From Myxococcales bacterium (GTDB taxonomy: Bacteria; Myxococcota; Myxococcia; Myxococcales; Myxococcaceae), in NCBI GenBank assembly GCA_030681895.1, contig JAUXRI010000115.1, forward strand, positions 1 through 53,138: a stretch of 53,138 nt of DNA, given 5' to 3'. Shown here in pieces: positions 8,279 to 17,300 of the stretch. A program made the translations under genes and the position numbers. The notes beneath the pieces were generated by a model that made no database searches, had not been told where the DNA came from, and saw nothing but the letters and a program-made list of their open reading frames with translations. Within the stretch, counting starts at the first letter, position 1; each line of letters begins with the position of its first letter.

Positions 8279-9052
8279 ATGCTGGTCTTCGCGTCCCTCC
8301 TGAGCGTGTTGTCCGCCGACCCGACCGCGGTGATGGTGCAGAGCCGTTCGGGCATGCCGCCTGAGGAGCTGAAGAAGGCGCTCACCACCCTCGACCTCGA
8401 GCTCGCTCGCCTGCCGGGCGCGTGGTCGCTCGACGAGACGCAGAAGCGCCTGAAGGCCGTTCCCGCTGACACGTCTTCCTGTGCGGGGAAGCTCCCCTGC
8501 CTGCTCGACCTCGCGACGAAGGTGAAGGCGCGCTGGTTGGTGACGGTGTCGGTCTCGAAGATTGGCCGAGACCGCGCCTGGGCCCTCGCCGCCGTCGAGA
8601 GCGTGTCGGGCACTCAGCTCACCGTCGAAGAGTGGCTCGACGAGACCAACGCCGACGTCAGCGCGCAGGTGTCGAGCTTCGTGAAGCGCCTGACGCCGAT
8701 GCTGGTCGTGAAGGACGCGCCCGTCGCCGTGAAGCTCGACCCCACGCCGCCGCCTCCTCCTCCCGAGCCCAACCCCGCGGTCGTCGCCGAGGCCTCACGT
8801 CCGCTCCCGAAGGTGCTGTTGATCAGCGGCGCCGTCGTCGCCGCCGTCGCGGAGGGCCTCGCCGTCGGTGCCACCATCACCGCTGCGCCGCTCAACCAGG
8901 TCACCACGACGCCCGAAGGGCTCAGGCTCTCGTCGTTGAGTCAGGCCGAGGCCACGCAACGCCGCGACACCGCGAACACGCTCACCGGAGCTGCCGTCGC
9001 TGCCGGAGTCGTTGCTGCAGGCCTCGGGGTCGGCGCGGTCTTGACCTGGTGA
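8279..9052 (+). CDS. Membrane protein with TolB/FlgO-like N-terminal domain and two C-terminal helices
   Basis: The 257-residue product has a short hydrophobic N terminus (MLVFASLLSVLSA), likely a signal peptide. A domain of about 120 residues follows with the pair of cysteines in SSCAGKLPCLLDLATKVKA and the strand WLVTVSVSKIG, reminiscent of TolB-N/FlgO-type periplasmic domains. A proline run (PPPPPPEPNP) links to two membrane segments near the C terminus. The layout matches the gene at 31635, which suggests a paralogous pair. It follows the Ser/Thr kinase by 33 nt. It could serve as a kinase target or sensor partner, but this is inference. CATCCT lies 9 nt before the start and no Shine-Dalgarno is evident. 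Confidence 0.65.
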   Translation: MLVFASLLSVLSADPTAVMVQSRSGMPPEELKKALTTLDLELARLPGAWSLDETQKRLKAVPADTSSCAGKLPCLLDLATKVKARWLVTVSVSKIGRDRAWALAAVESVSGTQLTVEEWLDETNADVSAQVSSFVKRLTPMLVVKDAPVAVKLDPTPPPPPPEPNPAVVAEASRPLPKVLLISGAVVAAVAEGLAVGATITAAPLNQVTTTPEGLRLSSLSQAEATQRRDTANTLTGAAVAAGVVAAGLGVGAVLTW

Positions 9053-9059
9053 CGCGTCG

Positions 9060-10811
9060 TCAGACGTCGCCGTTCGAGAACCGCTGATCCATCTCGTTCT
9101 TCACGAAGCGCTCGATCTCCTCCGCCGTCGAGAACTGCATCGCCTTGTCGAGCAACTGCTTCGCTTCGCTCATCGACACGCTGCGGACGATGCGCTTGAC
9201 GACGGCAATCTGGCCGCTGGTCATCGAGAACTCCTCGAGGCCGAGCGCGAGCAGCACCAGCGTCAGCGACGAGTCACCGGCCATCTCGCCGCACATCGAC
9301 ACGGGAATGCCCGCGGCCTTCCCGGCGTCGACGATGTGCCGCACCATTCTCAAGATGCTCAGGTGGAGCGGCCGATAGAGATACGCGACGTCGCGGTTCT
9401 GCCGGTCGATGGCCAACGAGTACTGAATCAAGTCGTTGGTGCCGATGCTGAAGAACTCGGCCTCTTGCGCGAGGCGGTCGGCGATCCACGCGGCGCTCGG
9501 CGTCTCGACCATGATGCCCACGGGAAAGCGGCGGCCCATCGGCACGCCCTGACGTGACAGCTCGGAGCGGCACGCCTCGAGCTCGCTGCGCGCCTCCCGC
9601 AGCTCCGACACGCCCGACACCATCGGGAACATCACCTTCAGGTTGCCGAACACGCTCGCCCGCAACAGCGCCCGCAGCTGCGCGCGAAACAGCTCACGGT
9701 GCTGCAGGCAGTACCGAATCGCGCGAAGGCCCAGCGCGGGGTTGATCTCCTTCTCCCACTTCTTCCCCGGAATCTTGTCGCCGCCGAGGTCGAGCGTGCG
9801 AATCGTCACCGGCCGATCGCCCATCGCGAGGAGCACGGCCTTGTACGCTTCGAAGTGCTCCTCTTCGGTCGGCGGGGCAGGGCGGTCGAGGAAGAGGAAC
9901 TCGGTGCGGTACAGCCCGATGCCCTCGGCGCCGTGTGCGAGCAACGAGGGGATTTCGTCGACGAACTCGATGTTGCCGTTGAGCCGCACCCGCTGGCCGT
10001 CGATGGTGATGGACGGCAGCTCGGCGGTCTTGAGCGCGATGGCCTCGCTCGCCAGCTGGCGCCGCATCGTCTCGCGGAAGAGCGCGAGCTGCTCCTCGGA
10101 CGGGTTGACCAGCACCAGGCCGCGCCGGCCATCGACCGCGACCGTGTCTCCAGAACGAATCGCGTCGGCGGCCTTGCCGAGGCCGAGCACCGCCGGCACG
10201 TCACGCGCGCGCGCGACGATGGCCATGTGGCTGGTGTGGCCGCCGAGGTCGGTGACGAACGCGCCCACCTTGCCCGTCTTCACCAGCATCGCGGCGTCGG
10301 CAGGGCTGATGTCGTGCGCGACGACGATGGAGCCCACCGGCACGTCGAGCTCCTGGTCGACGACCTCGCCCATCAGGTTGCGCACGATGCGGTCGGCGAC
10401 GAACTCGATGTCGCTCTTGCGCTCGCGGAAGTACTCGTCTTCGAGGTTGTCGAACTGGTGACGCAGCCGGCGGCACACGCGCCGCACCGCCCACTCGGCG
10501 TTGATGGTCTCTTCTTTGATGAGCCGGGTGACCTCCACGATGAACATGGGGTCGTGCAGCATCATGCGGTGCGCTTCGAGGATGAGGCCGTGCTCGTTCT
10601 CGGCGCCCGTCGCCAGCTTCACCTTCAGGTCCTCGAGCTGCACGTCGGACAGCGTGATGGCCGTCTTGAAGCGCATCACCTCGGTGTCGGCTTCTTCCGG
10701 CTTGAGCTTCACCTTCGGCGTGCGCACCTTTCGCGCATCGAGGACGAAGGCATGGCCGACGGCGACGCCGGGACTGGCTCCGATACCCTGGAACGACACC
10801 GGTGCGGTCAC
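9060..10811 (-). CDS. ptsI: Phosphoenolpyruvate-protein phosphotransferase (PTS Enzyme I)
   Basis: Enzyme I transfers phosphate from PEP to HPr in the cytoplasm. The 583-residue protein has the family's normal length and order: GIGASPGVAVGHA at the N terminus, the phosphohistidine site GGHTSHMAIVAR (His192), the PEP-binding LYRTEFLFLDR region, GTNDLIQYSLAIDR, and the active-site cysteine in SMCGEMAGD. There is no N-terminal GAF domain, so it is PtsI rather than PtsP. The GTG at 10811 is chosen because the frame upstream lacks family sequence and because TACGGT ends exactly 6 nt before it with no Shine-Dalgarno. No PTS permease is in the window, so the role is likely regulatory. Its partner ptsH is at 26103. 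It converges on the 8279 gene with a 7-bp gap. Confidence 0.95.
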   Translation of the reverse strand: MTAPVSFQGIGASPGVAVGHAFVLDARKVRTPKVKLKPEEADTEVMRFKTAITLSDVQLEDLKVKLATGAENEHGLILEAHRMMLHDPMFIVEVTRLIKEETINAEWAVRRVCRRLRHQFDNLEDEYFRERKSDIEFVADRIVRNLMGEVVDQELDVPVGSIVVAHDISPADAAMLVKTGKVGAFVTDLGGHTSHMAIVARARDVPAVLGLGKAADAIRSGDTVAVDGRRGLVLVNPSEEQLALFRETMRRQLASEAIALKTAELPSITIDGQRVRLNGNIEFVDEIPSLLAHGAEGIGLYRTEFLFLDRPAPPTEEEHFEAYKAVLLAMGDRPVTIRTLDLGGDKIPGKKWEKEINPALGLRAIRYCLQHRELFRAQLRALLRASVFGNLKVMFPMVSGVSELREARSELEACRSELSRQGVPMGRRFPVGIMVETPSAAWIADRLAQEAEFFSIGTNDLIQYSLAIDRQNRDVAYLYRPLHLSILRMVRHIVDAGKAAGIPVSMCGEMAGDSSLTLVLLALGLEEFSMTSGQIAVVKRIVRSVSMSEAKQLLDKAMQFSTAEEIERFVKNEMDQRFSNGDV

Positions 10812-10817
10812 GAGGGC

Positions 10818-10823
10818 ACCGTA
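10818..10823 (-). promoter_or_regulatory. Putative -10 of ptsI
   Basis: On the minus strand TACGGT (TAnnnT) is followed by 6 nt and then the GTG start of ptsI, with no ribosome binding site between. This is the spacing expected for a leaderless mRNA. Confidence 0.45.
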
Positions 10824-10915
10824 GCGCGCGAAGGCCAGGCGGTGCACCACAGTTCCCACGGCCCGGGCGTTCGGAGGACTGCGCAACGGATCACCACGAC
10901 GGGCCTTCGCGCAGG

Positions 10916-10921
10916 TAGACT
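10916..10921 (+). promoter_or_regulatory. Putative -10 of the 10933 gene
   Basis: TAGACT lies 11 nt before the ATG at 10933. The identical hexamer precedes ptsH at 10 nt. The 121-bp region between the divergent ptsI and 10933 genes therefore probably holds both promoters. Confidence 0.4.
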
Positions 10922-10932
10922 CGTGCGCCGCG

Positions 10933-11694
10933 ATGAAAGCCGTCTGTCCAAGCTGCGAGCGCATGATTGACGTCACGGCCGTGAAGGTCGTCGGTGCCGA
11001 TGCCTTCGTCGGCTGCCCGAAGTGCGGCGTCGAGTCGTCGCTGCCCATCACGACTGGCGAGCTCCCGGCGCTCACCGAGACGCCGAAGGCCGCGCCGCCG
11101 CTCCCGATGAACTCGCGCAAGACGCCGGGCCCGCGCGCCCTGGTGCTCGCGTCGTCTGCCGAAGCCAGCAACGTGGTGATGCTGCGCGCGCCGACCGCTG
11201 CCGCCGTCGAGTCGGCCCGCCTCTTCGCCGAACGGGAGCCCTTCGAGGTGCCCGAGGGGCTGTGTCCCAAGTGCATCTCGAAACGAGATGAGACCGCGCT
11301 CGCGTGCCACACCTGTGGGCTCATCTTCGCAAACACCTCCGACGAGGTGCTGCAGCCGCCCGCAGACCTCGCGGCGATGTGGCGGGAGCTGCTGCGGGAC
11401 TGGGGCGACGAGAGCCGGCACGCGGCGATTCGCAGGCTCTGCATCGAGCGCAACCAACTGCCCGCGCTCGCCAGGCTCTACCGGCTGAGGCTGGCCGCGA
11501 TGCCCGAAGACCCGCTCGCGCAGCGCGGTCGCGACGAGGTGTTCGCGGCAGCGTCGTCCGTCATGCTGGTGCCGCGGCCAGGCGCTGGCGAGCCCGCGCG
11601 CGCGCCCATCGCCGTGCAGGTCTTCGTCGGCGGCGTCGCGCTGCTCAACACCGTCGCGGCCGCCGCGATGCTCCTGCGGTTGTTGGCGCAGTAG
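10933..11694 (+). CDS. Zinc-ribbon protein with C-terminal membrane helix
   Basis: The 253-residue product starts with a four-cysteine zinc ribbon (MKAVCPSCERM, then GCPKCGVES, Cys5/8/28/31). A second zinc ribbon lies in the middle (GLCPKCISKRDETALACHTCGLIF). A helical segment follows, with LRRW-like repeats of a small bundle (MWRELLRDWGDESRHAAIRRL), and a single hydrophobic helix (VFVGGVALLNTVAAAAMLLRLL) at the C terminus. It resembles the many myxobacterial membrane proteins with an N-terminal MJ0042-type zinc finger, possibly tail-anchored with its zinc domains in the cytoplasm. The helicase gene follows by 21 nt, so the two are probably co-transcribed. Its function is unknown. Confidence 0.75.
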   Translation: MKAVCPSCERMIDVTAVKVVGADAFVGCPKCGVESSLPITTGELPALTETPKAAPPLPMNSRKTPGPRALVLASSAEASNVVMLRAPTAAAVESARLFAEREPFEVPEGLCPKCISKRDETALACHTCGLIFANTSDEVLQPPADLAAMWRELLRDWGDESRHAAIRRLCIERNQLPALARLYRLRLAAMPEDPLAQRGRDEVFAAASSVMLVPRPGAGEPARAPIAVQVFVGGVALLNTVAAAAMLLRLLAQ

Positions 11695-11715
11695 CTCGAA
11701 GGGAACGCCGACACC

Positions 11716-13704
11716 GTGACGGGCCCCTCGAGGAAACGCGAACTCCACCAGGCCACCATCGATGGCGTGCTGGGGCCCAACGGAGCGCTGTCGGCCGTGC
11801 TCTCGGGTTACGAGCACCGGCCCGCGCAGCTTCAGATGGCGAAGGCCGTCGAGCTTGCCCTCGAGACTGGCAGCCCGCTGCTCGCCGAGGCCGGCACCGG
11901 CACGGGCAAGACGCTCGGCTACCTGGTGCCCGCCGTGTTGTCGGGGAAACGTGTCGTCGTCTCGACCGCCACGCGCACGCTGCAGGACCAGGTCTTCGAG
12001 AAAGACATTCCGCTCCTCCGCGATGTCGTCGGGCTTCCGTTCGAGGCCGCGCTGCTCAAGGGCCGCTCGAACTACCTGTGCGCGCAGCGCTTCGAGGCCT
12101 TCGACCAATCTCCGACGTTCGCGACTCAGGACGATGCCGCGCACTGGCCCGAGTTCCGCAAGTGGGCGTTCGCGACGCAGACGGGCGACCGCGGTGAGAC
12201 GCGCGTGCCAGAGAACTGGAGCGGCTGGCCTCAAGTCTCGACGACCAGCGAAGCGTGCCTGGGCAGCAAGTGCCCGCTCTACGAGTCGTGCTTCGTGACG
12301 CGCGGCCGTCGCGCCGCGGCCGAGTGTGACGTCATCGTCGTCAACCACGCGCTGTTCTTCTCGGACCTCTCGCTGCGCGCGAGGGGAGGGGAGGAGAAGC
12401 TGGGCATTCTCCCCGCGTACGACGTGGTGGTGTTCGACGAGGCGCACGCGCTCGAAGACGTCGCGACGGAGCACTTCGGCGTCTCCGTGTCCTCGGGCCG
12501 CCTCACGAGCCTCGCGCAGGACCTGCTCGGCGTGCTGCCCGTCACCGATGGGCGCGCCAGCCACCTCGGCGCGCTCTCCATCACCTTGCGCAGCCGTGGC
12601 GAGGTGCTCTTCCGCGAGCTGTCGCTGGCCTTCCCCGTCGAGGCGCTCGACACCCGGCGCGGCAACGACTTCACGCTGACGCCCGAGGTAGTGGACTTGC
12701 TGCGCCCGCCTGCCGCCGCGGTGCTCGAGACGCTGGCCGCCATCGTGGCCATCACCGGCGACGACGACCCCGACCTCGGCGCCCTCAACCGCCGCGCGGT
12801 CGAGACGGCGGCGGCGCTCGAGCACGTGGTGCAGGCCGACGACACGCGGCAGGTGTATTGGGCCGAGACCCGAGGTCGCTCCCTCGCGCTGCGCGCCGCG
12901 CCCATCGACGTCGGCGAGAGCCTGGGCCGTTTCCTCTATGAAGACGTCGGCGCCGTCATCTTCACCTCGGCCACGCTCACCTCTCCGACAGGCCGGCAGC
13001 AGCGCTCCTTCGAGTACGTCGCGCGCCGCTTCGGCCTCGACCCGAAGGCCACCGCCAGCGTGTCGGTCGACTCGCCGTTCGACTTCCCGACGCAGGCCGC
13101 GTTCTACGTGCCCGCGCACCTGCCCGAGCCCAACGCGCCGACCTTCACGCTCGAGTTCTCCCGCGAGGTGCTCCGGCTCATTCGCCTCACGGGCGGGCGG
13201 GCCTTCGTGTTGTGCACCAGCCTGCGCCACCTCGACGAGGTGCACGCGCTCGTCTCGCCGCACATCGACGTGCCGGTGCTCAAGCAGGGTGAGGCCCCGA
13301 AGGGCGTGCTGCTCGAGCAGTTCCGCGAGCGCCCGTCGGTGTTGTTCGCGTCGGCGTCGTTCTGGGAAGGCGTCGACGTGCCCGGCGACGCGCTGTCGCT
13401 GGTGGTGATGGACAAGGTGCCCTTCGCGCCTCCCAACGAGCCGCTGCAGGCCGCGCGCATCGAGGCCATTCGCGCCAGTGGCGGCAACCCCTTCGACGAG
13501 TACCAGGTGCCGCAGGCCGCGCTCTCACTGCGTCAGGGCTTCGGCCGCCTCATTCGTACGCGCACCGACCGCGGCATCGTCGCCCTCGGAGACACCCGCG
13601 TGTTGACCAAGCGGTACGGCAAACAGCTCGTCGCCAGCCTGCCGCCGGCCCAACGCTTCACGCGGCTCGACGACGTGAAGCGCTGGTGGGCGTCGTCGAG
13701 CTGA
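11716..13704 (+). CDS. DinG/XPD-like ATP-dependent DNA helicase with Fe-S cysteines
   Basis: The 662-residue protein is a superfamily 2 5'-3' helicase of the DinG/YoaA group, acting in DNA repair and in resolving R-loops or G-quadruplexes. Walker A is AEAGTGTGKT (57-66). The four Fe-S cysteines are Cys122 in SNYLCAQR and Cys181, Cys186 and Cys192 in the EACLGSKCPLYESC stretch. The DEAH box is at 241-244. Domain 2 has FTSATLTS, ASASFWEGVDVPG and the arginine-finger region LRQGFGRLIRTRTDRG. All key residues are intact. It starts with GTG at 11716, with AAGGGA about 11 nt upstream. I do not assign a symbol because DinG and YoaA are hard to separate by eye. Confidence 0.93.
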   Translation: MTGPSRKRELHQATIDGVLGPNGALSAVLSGYEHRPAQLQMAKAVELALETGSPLLAEAGTGTGKTLGYLVPAVLSGKRVVVSTATRTLQDQVFEKDIPLLRDVVGLPFEAALLKGRSNYLCAQRFEAFDQSPTFATQDDAAHWPEFRKWAFATQTGDRGETRVPENWSGWPQVSTTSEACLGSKCPLYESCFVTRGRRAAAECDVIVVNHALFFSDLSLRARGGEEKLGILPAYDVVVFDEAHALEDVATEHFGVSVSSGRLTSLAQDLLGVLPVTDGRASHLGALSITLRSRGEVLFRELSLAFPVEALDTRRGNDFTLTPEVVDLLRPPAAAVLETLAAIVAITGDDDPDLGALNRRAVETAAALEHVVQADDTRQVYWAETRGRSLALRAAPIDVGESLGRFLYEDVGAVIFTSATLTSPTGRQQRSFEYVARRFGLDPKATASVSVDSPFDFPTQAAFYVPAHLPEPNAPTFTLEFSREVLRLIRLTGGRAFVLCTSLRHLDEVHALVSPHIDVPVLKQGEAPKGVLLEQFRERPSVLFASASFWEGVDVPGDALSLVVMDKVPFAPPNEPLQAARIEAIRASGGNPFDEYQVPQAALSLRQGFGRLIRTRTDRGIVALGDTRVLTKRYGKQLVASLPPAQRFTRLDDVKRWWASSS

Positions 13705-13790
13705 TCCGAAAGACACCCACACTGTACGAAGCTGGCCACTTCGTTGCGGAGCGCGCCCAGTGGCATACTCTTCGCTCCCGGTCCCCACTC

Positions 13791-14240
13791 ATGAACTCCC
13801 GAACTCTCGGCGTCGCGGCTGTCGTGCTGGCCGCCGTCGCCATCGCCACCGTCCTCATCGTCCAGCGCCGCCCGAAGCCGGCGGAGTCCGCGGTCAGCGC
13901 TGGCGAGGCCATCGACAAGCTCGTCATCGACTACGCGTACCAGTCGATGGAGTCGCTCTCGAAGACCGCCGTCACCCGCTGCGGCGTCGAGCTCGGAGGC
14001 CAGGAAGCCGACGTCACTGCGAGGGTGAACGTGCAGAATCAGGTCATCACCTTGTCGAAGGTTCACTTCACGCAGAGCGCCTGGACGCAGCAGATGATGG
14101 AGTGCGTGACCCAGGCCTTCGAAGGCCAACAACGCAGCCCGACGGCCGACGGCGTAGTGACGAAATTTCCCGAAGGCAGCGAGTACGAGCTCGATGCACA
14201 CCTCGCCTTCGTCGCTCCCACCCTTCAGTACAACCAGTGA
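13791..14240 (+). CDS. Membrane-anchored protein of unknown function
   Basis: The 149-residue product has a single N-terminal membrane helix (LGVAAVVLAAVAIATVLIV, about 6-24) followed by RRPKP, so the rest is probably outside the inner membrane. The soluble part carries two cysteines (in TRCGVEL and MMECVTQAF) and ends in a beta-rich segment. The spacing of the second cysteine and the PEGSEYELDAHLAF strand loosely recalls the C-terminal domain of AgmX/PglI-type gliding proteins, but this is weak. CATACT lies 21 nt before the ATG. It precedes the pilY1 operon by 128 bp with a hairpin between, so a link to the pilus is possible but unproven. Confidence 0.6.
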   Translation: MNSRTLGVAAVVLAAVAIATVLIVQRRPKPAESAVSAGEAIDKLVIDYAYQSMESLSKTAVTRCGVELGGQEADVTARVNVQNQVITLSKVHFTQSAWTQQMMECVTQAFEGQQRSPTADGVVTKFPEGSEYELDAHLAFVAPTLQYNQ

Positions 14241-14272
14241 CCTGCACACCCTGAAAGCTTTGCGGGCTGCAG

Positions 14273-14290
14273 ATCGCAAGAAGTTGCGAT
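14273..14290. promoter_or_regulatory. Perfect inverted repeat upstream of pilY1
   Basis: ATCGCAA (14273-14279) and TTGCGAT (14284-14290) form a perfect 7-bp dyad around GAAG, 79 bp before the pilY1 start. It could be an operator for a dimeric regulator or an RNA hairpin ending the upstream transcript; no T-tract follows, which favours an operator. Confidence 0.45.
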
Positions 14291-14368
14291 GTGGCGCAAC
14301 CCGCTGACATCACGACCTGCCTGACCGGTACGAAACTTGCGCCTGATCGCCAATCCGAGGGCTCTACC

Positions 14369-17300
14369 ATGAACGTTTCCCGCTTCCTGATCGCCGCCGT
14401 TCTCTTCAGCGCTGCATTCGCCAGCGCCGATCCACCGAAGCCGCGCGTGATGGTGATTCTCGACACCTCGCGCTCGATGCTCGAGCCCACCAACAGCGAC
14501 TTGACGGTGACGCAGATGTCCGAGGCCGGCGGCGACTGGGACACGAACACGAACCCGGTCTGCGCCAACAAGTTCTGTACGGCCAAGAAGGTCGTCGACA
14601 CGGTGATTCCGCAGTTCACCGCCGACGCTCGAATCGGTCTGACCACGTATTACCAGTTCCTGCTGACGGCCCAGAAGGCCGACAACCAGCAGACCCAGTG
14701 CATCTACGACGTGCTCGCGCCGGCCGGCCAGCTGCGCCGCTTCACGAGCCCCATCGACCTCACCGGCAGCGGCAACACCGTCTGCCCGACGACTGGCCCC
14801 GTGGGCGGCGCAAATGACGCCACCTGCGTCGGCGCCGTGCGTCGGTTGAACTTCCCCGACCGAGGAGGCAGTGGCACCGGCGCCGGCATGGATGGCATCT
14901 GCAAGTCCGGCGGCGTCACCAATACGTACGCTCCCCCGGCGACCTTGCCCAACGCGATGCCGCCGCCGTGTGCCGGGGTTGGCTGCTACCTCTTGACGAA
15001 GACCCTCGCGACCCCGGCGATGCCGGTGATCTGCTCGCTCTACAACGACTCGACCATCACCCCGCCGCAGACGTACTCGACGCCCACCTGCTCCACGAAC
15101 GGTGTGTATTCGAGCATCGCCGCAAAGACTGTCATTCGGCCGGGCGCGGCTGCGATTCGGAAGTACCAGGCGGCCGGCGCCACCATGTGCTCAGGCGCCG
15201 CGGCGCTCGTCCCGGTGCCAGGTGGCGTGCTGGCGACGAACTACGCGCCGGCAGGCGCGGCTGAATCCCTGAACGCCAACCCGACCATCGGGCTTGCCGC
15301 AGGCAACTGGGACAACTTTGGTCCGCTGTGGGGCAAATGTTCCGGCGTGGCGCCATGCGCCTTGTACCGGAGCAGCGACCCCATCTCGAGCACGACGGGC
15401 CGCGCCTGGTACGGCTTCTTCAACCCCGTGACGGCGCCGGTCATCAACTCCGTGAGCCTTCCTGGCTCGGCCGTCACCAGCCCTGCCTGGACCGTTCCCA
15501 GCAGCTACGCCTTCAGCACGTCGGTGGGTCCCGGCTCCGGCTACCAGCCCATCATCGCCGGCCTGACTGGCACGCGTTCCATCCCCACGGCGACGGCCTG
15601 TTTCGCGACGAATCGCTACGGAGGCGGCCAGACCCTTGGAGGCACGTTCGGCATCGCTGGCGCGCGCGCGACCGCTGCAACCAACATGAGCACCGCCCTG
15701 GGCGGCCGTGCCGACGAGACGCCAACCACGAGCGGTGCCGAGACCAACTGCACCGGCGCATGGCCGTGCGACGTCACCCTCGTGAGCGATGTCGCGGACA
15801 TCGTGGGCTGGTCGCCCAGCACGACCCTCTACAACCCCGGCCTCCTCATGCCGCCCAACCAGCGGTTCCGGGCACCCGCGACGGCAGTCACCCCGACGTC
15901 GTCGCCGACCTACAGGCTGCGCATCATCGACCCGGCGTTGATGGCGTGCCCCGCCATTGGCACGACGTCGGCCAACCCGGTGCTCGCGCTGCCCTCCATC
16001 GCCTGGACGAGCGGCACGCCCGGAGGCTGTAACGTGAACGGGCCCTGTACGTTCTCGGCGCCCGTCGTCGGCATGCCTGCCACCGCTTCCGGTGGCCACT
16101 GCAACTCACCGCTGTCGCGCTTCAACTCGGCGACTCCGGACGCGGCGAGTGGCTCGTCGATCATCGCGGGTGGCATCTGCTCGTTCAACGGCAAGACGTA
16201 CACCAGCACGACCTTCGTCAACGACGCGATGAGCAACCCCTACCGCGCGACGAAGAACATCCCGGCGACCGACATGTGCACCACGGGCACCTTCTCCGTC
16301 AACGACATGAGCGGCTACATCAACTCGAACATCAGCGCGAGCGCCGCTCCCAATCACGCGATGCTGACGTACCTGAGCGAGAGCGCGGGTCCGCCGCAGA
16401 GCTCGGACACCATGCCGCCGCGTGTCAACGCGCTCATCCCCGAGCCGGGCTACATGAACCCGCCCGCGACCGACCTCCCCCGCGGAGGTTCGACCCAGTT
16501 GCCCAACCCCCTCATCGGCGCCCCGAGCGACCCGAGCGGTGGCTGTCTGGGCCCGGTGGGCACGTCGGTGCAGTCGAACAACAACACCCTCTGTGCCGGC
16601 ACCACCCCCTGCACGCTGACGGTGCTCGGGCCCGTGCAGGTCAGCTCCATCTGCGGTCTCTCGGAGCGCAACAAGCCCTGCTTCGTCTGCCAATACCAGC
16701 CGCGTCAGTACACCTGGCAGCGCCCGACGAAGAACTGCTTGTACTCGTCGACGCGCACCGAGTGGACGGTCGATCGCACGGCGCAGACCTGCGAGTACAC
16801 CCGGCCTCAGTGGGAGACCGAGGTGCAGGACCCGACGACCCACACCTGTACCTATCGGGTCGGCGCTGCGCGGTATGACTTCAACCAGCCCAACGTGACC
16901 TGGTGCGAGTACTTCGCCATTCGTACCGACTTCGAGTCGCCGCGCACGCTCTACACCTACGAGTACCTCACCAAGGGCAATGAGCCGATCGGCCGCGCCG
17001 TGTCGGCCAACACCGCGGGCAACCTGTGCACCTCACCGTGGGTTGCCGGGAACAGCTTTGAAACGGCGTGTCCTGAGACGGTCGCCGGGTGCGGCGGCTT
17101 GACCTCGCTGACGATGGCCGCGACGCCCCACCTCGGCTCCAGCACCTGCCGTCTGAAGGTCGGCGGTTCGACCAGCAACCTCAGCAGCGGCATGGCCCAC
17201 CCCGACCTCGGACCCTACGCCCTTCGCCTCATGGGTCAGAACGACGGGCGCTTCTCCAACTTCACCAGCGGCAGCCGGCCCTTCGGTGGCGCCCTTGGCG

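Noticed and set aside
14290..14310. Possible sigma-54 promoter (TGGCGC...GC) upstream of pilY1
   Set aside because: The GG-N10-GC spacing of the -24/-12 elements is not met.
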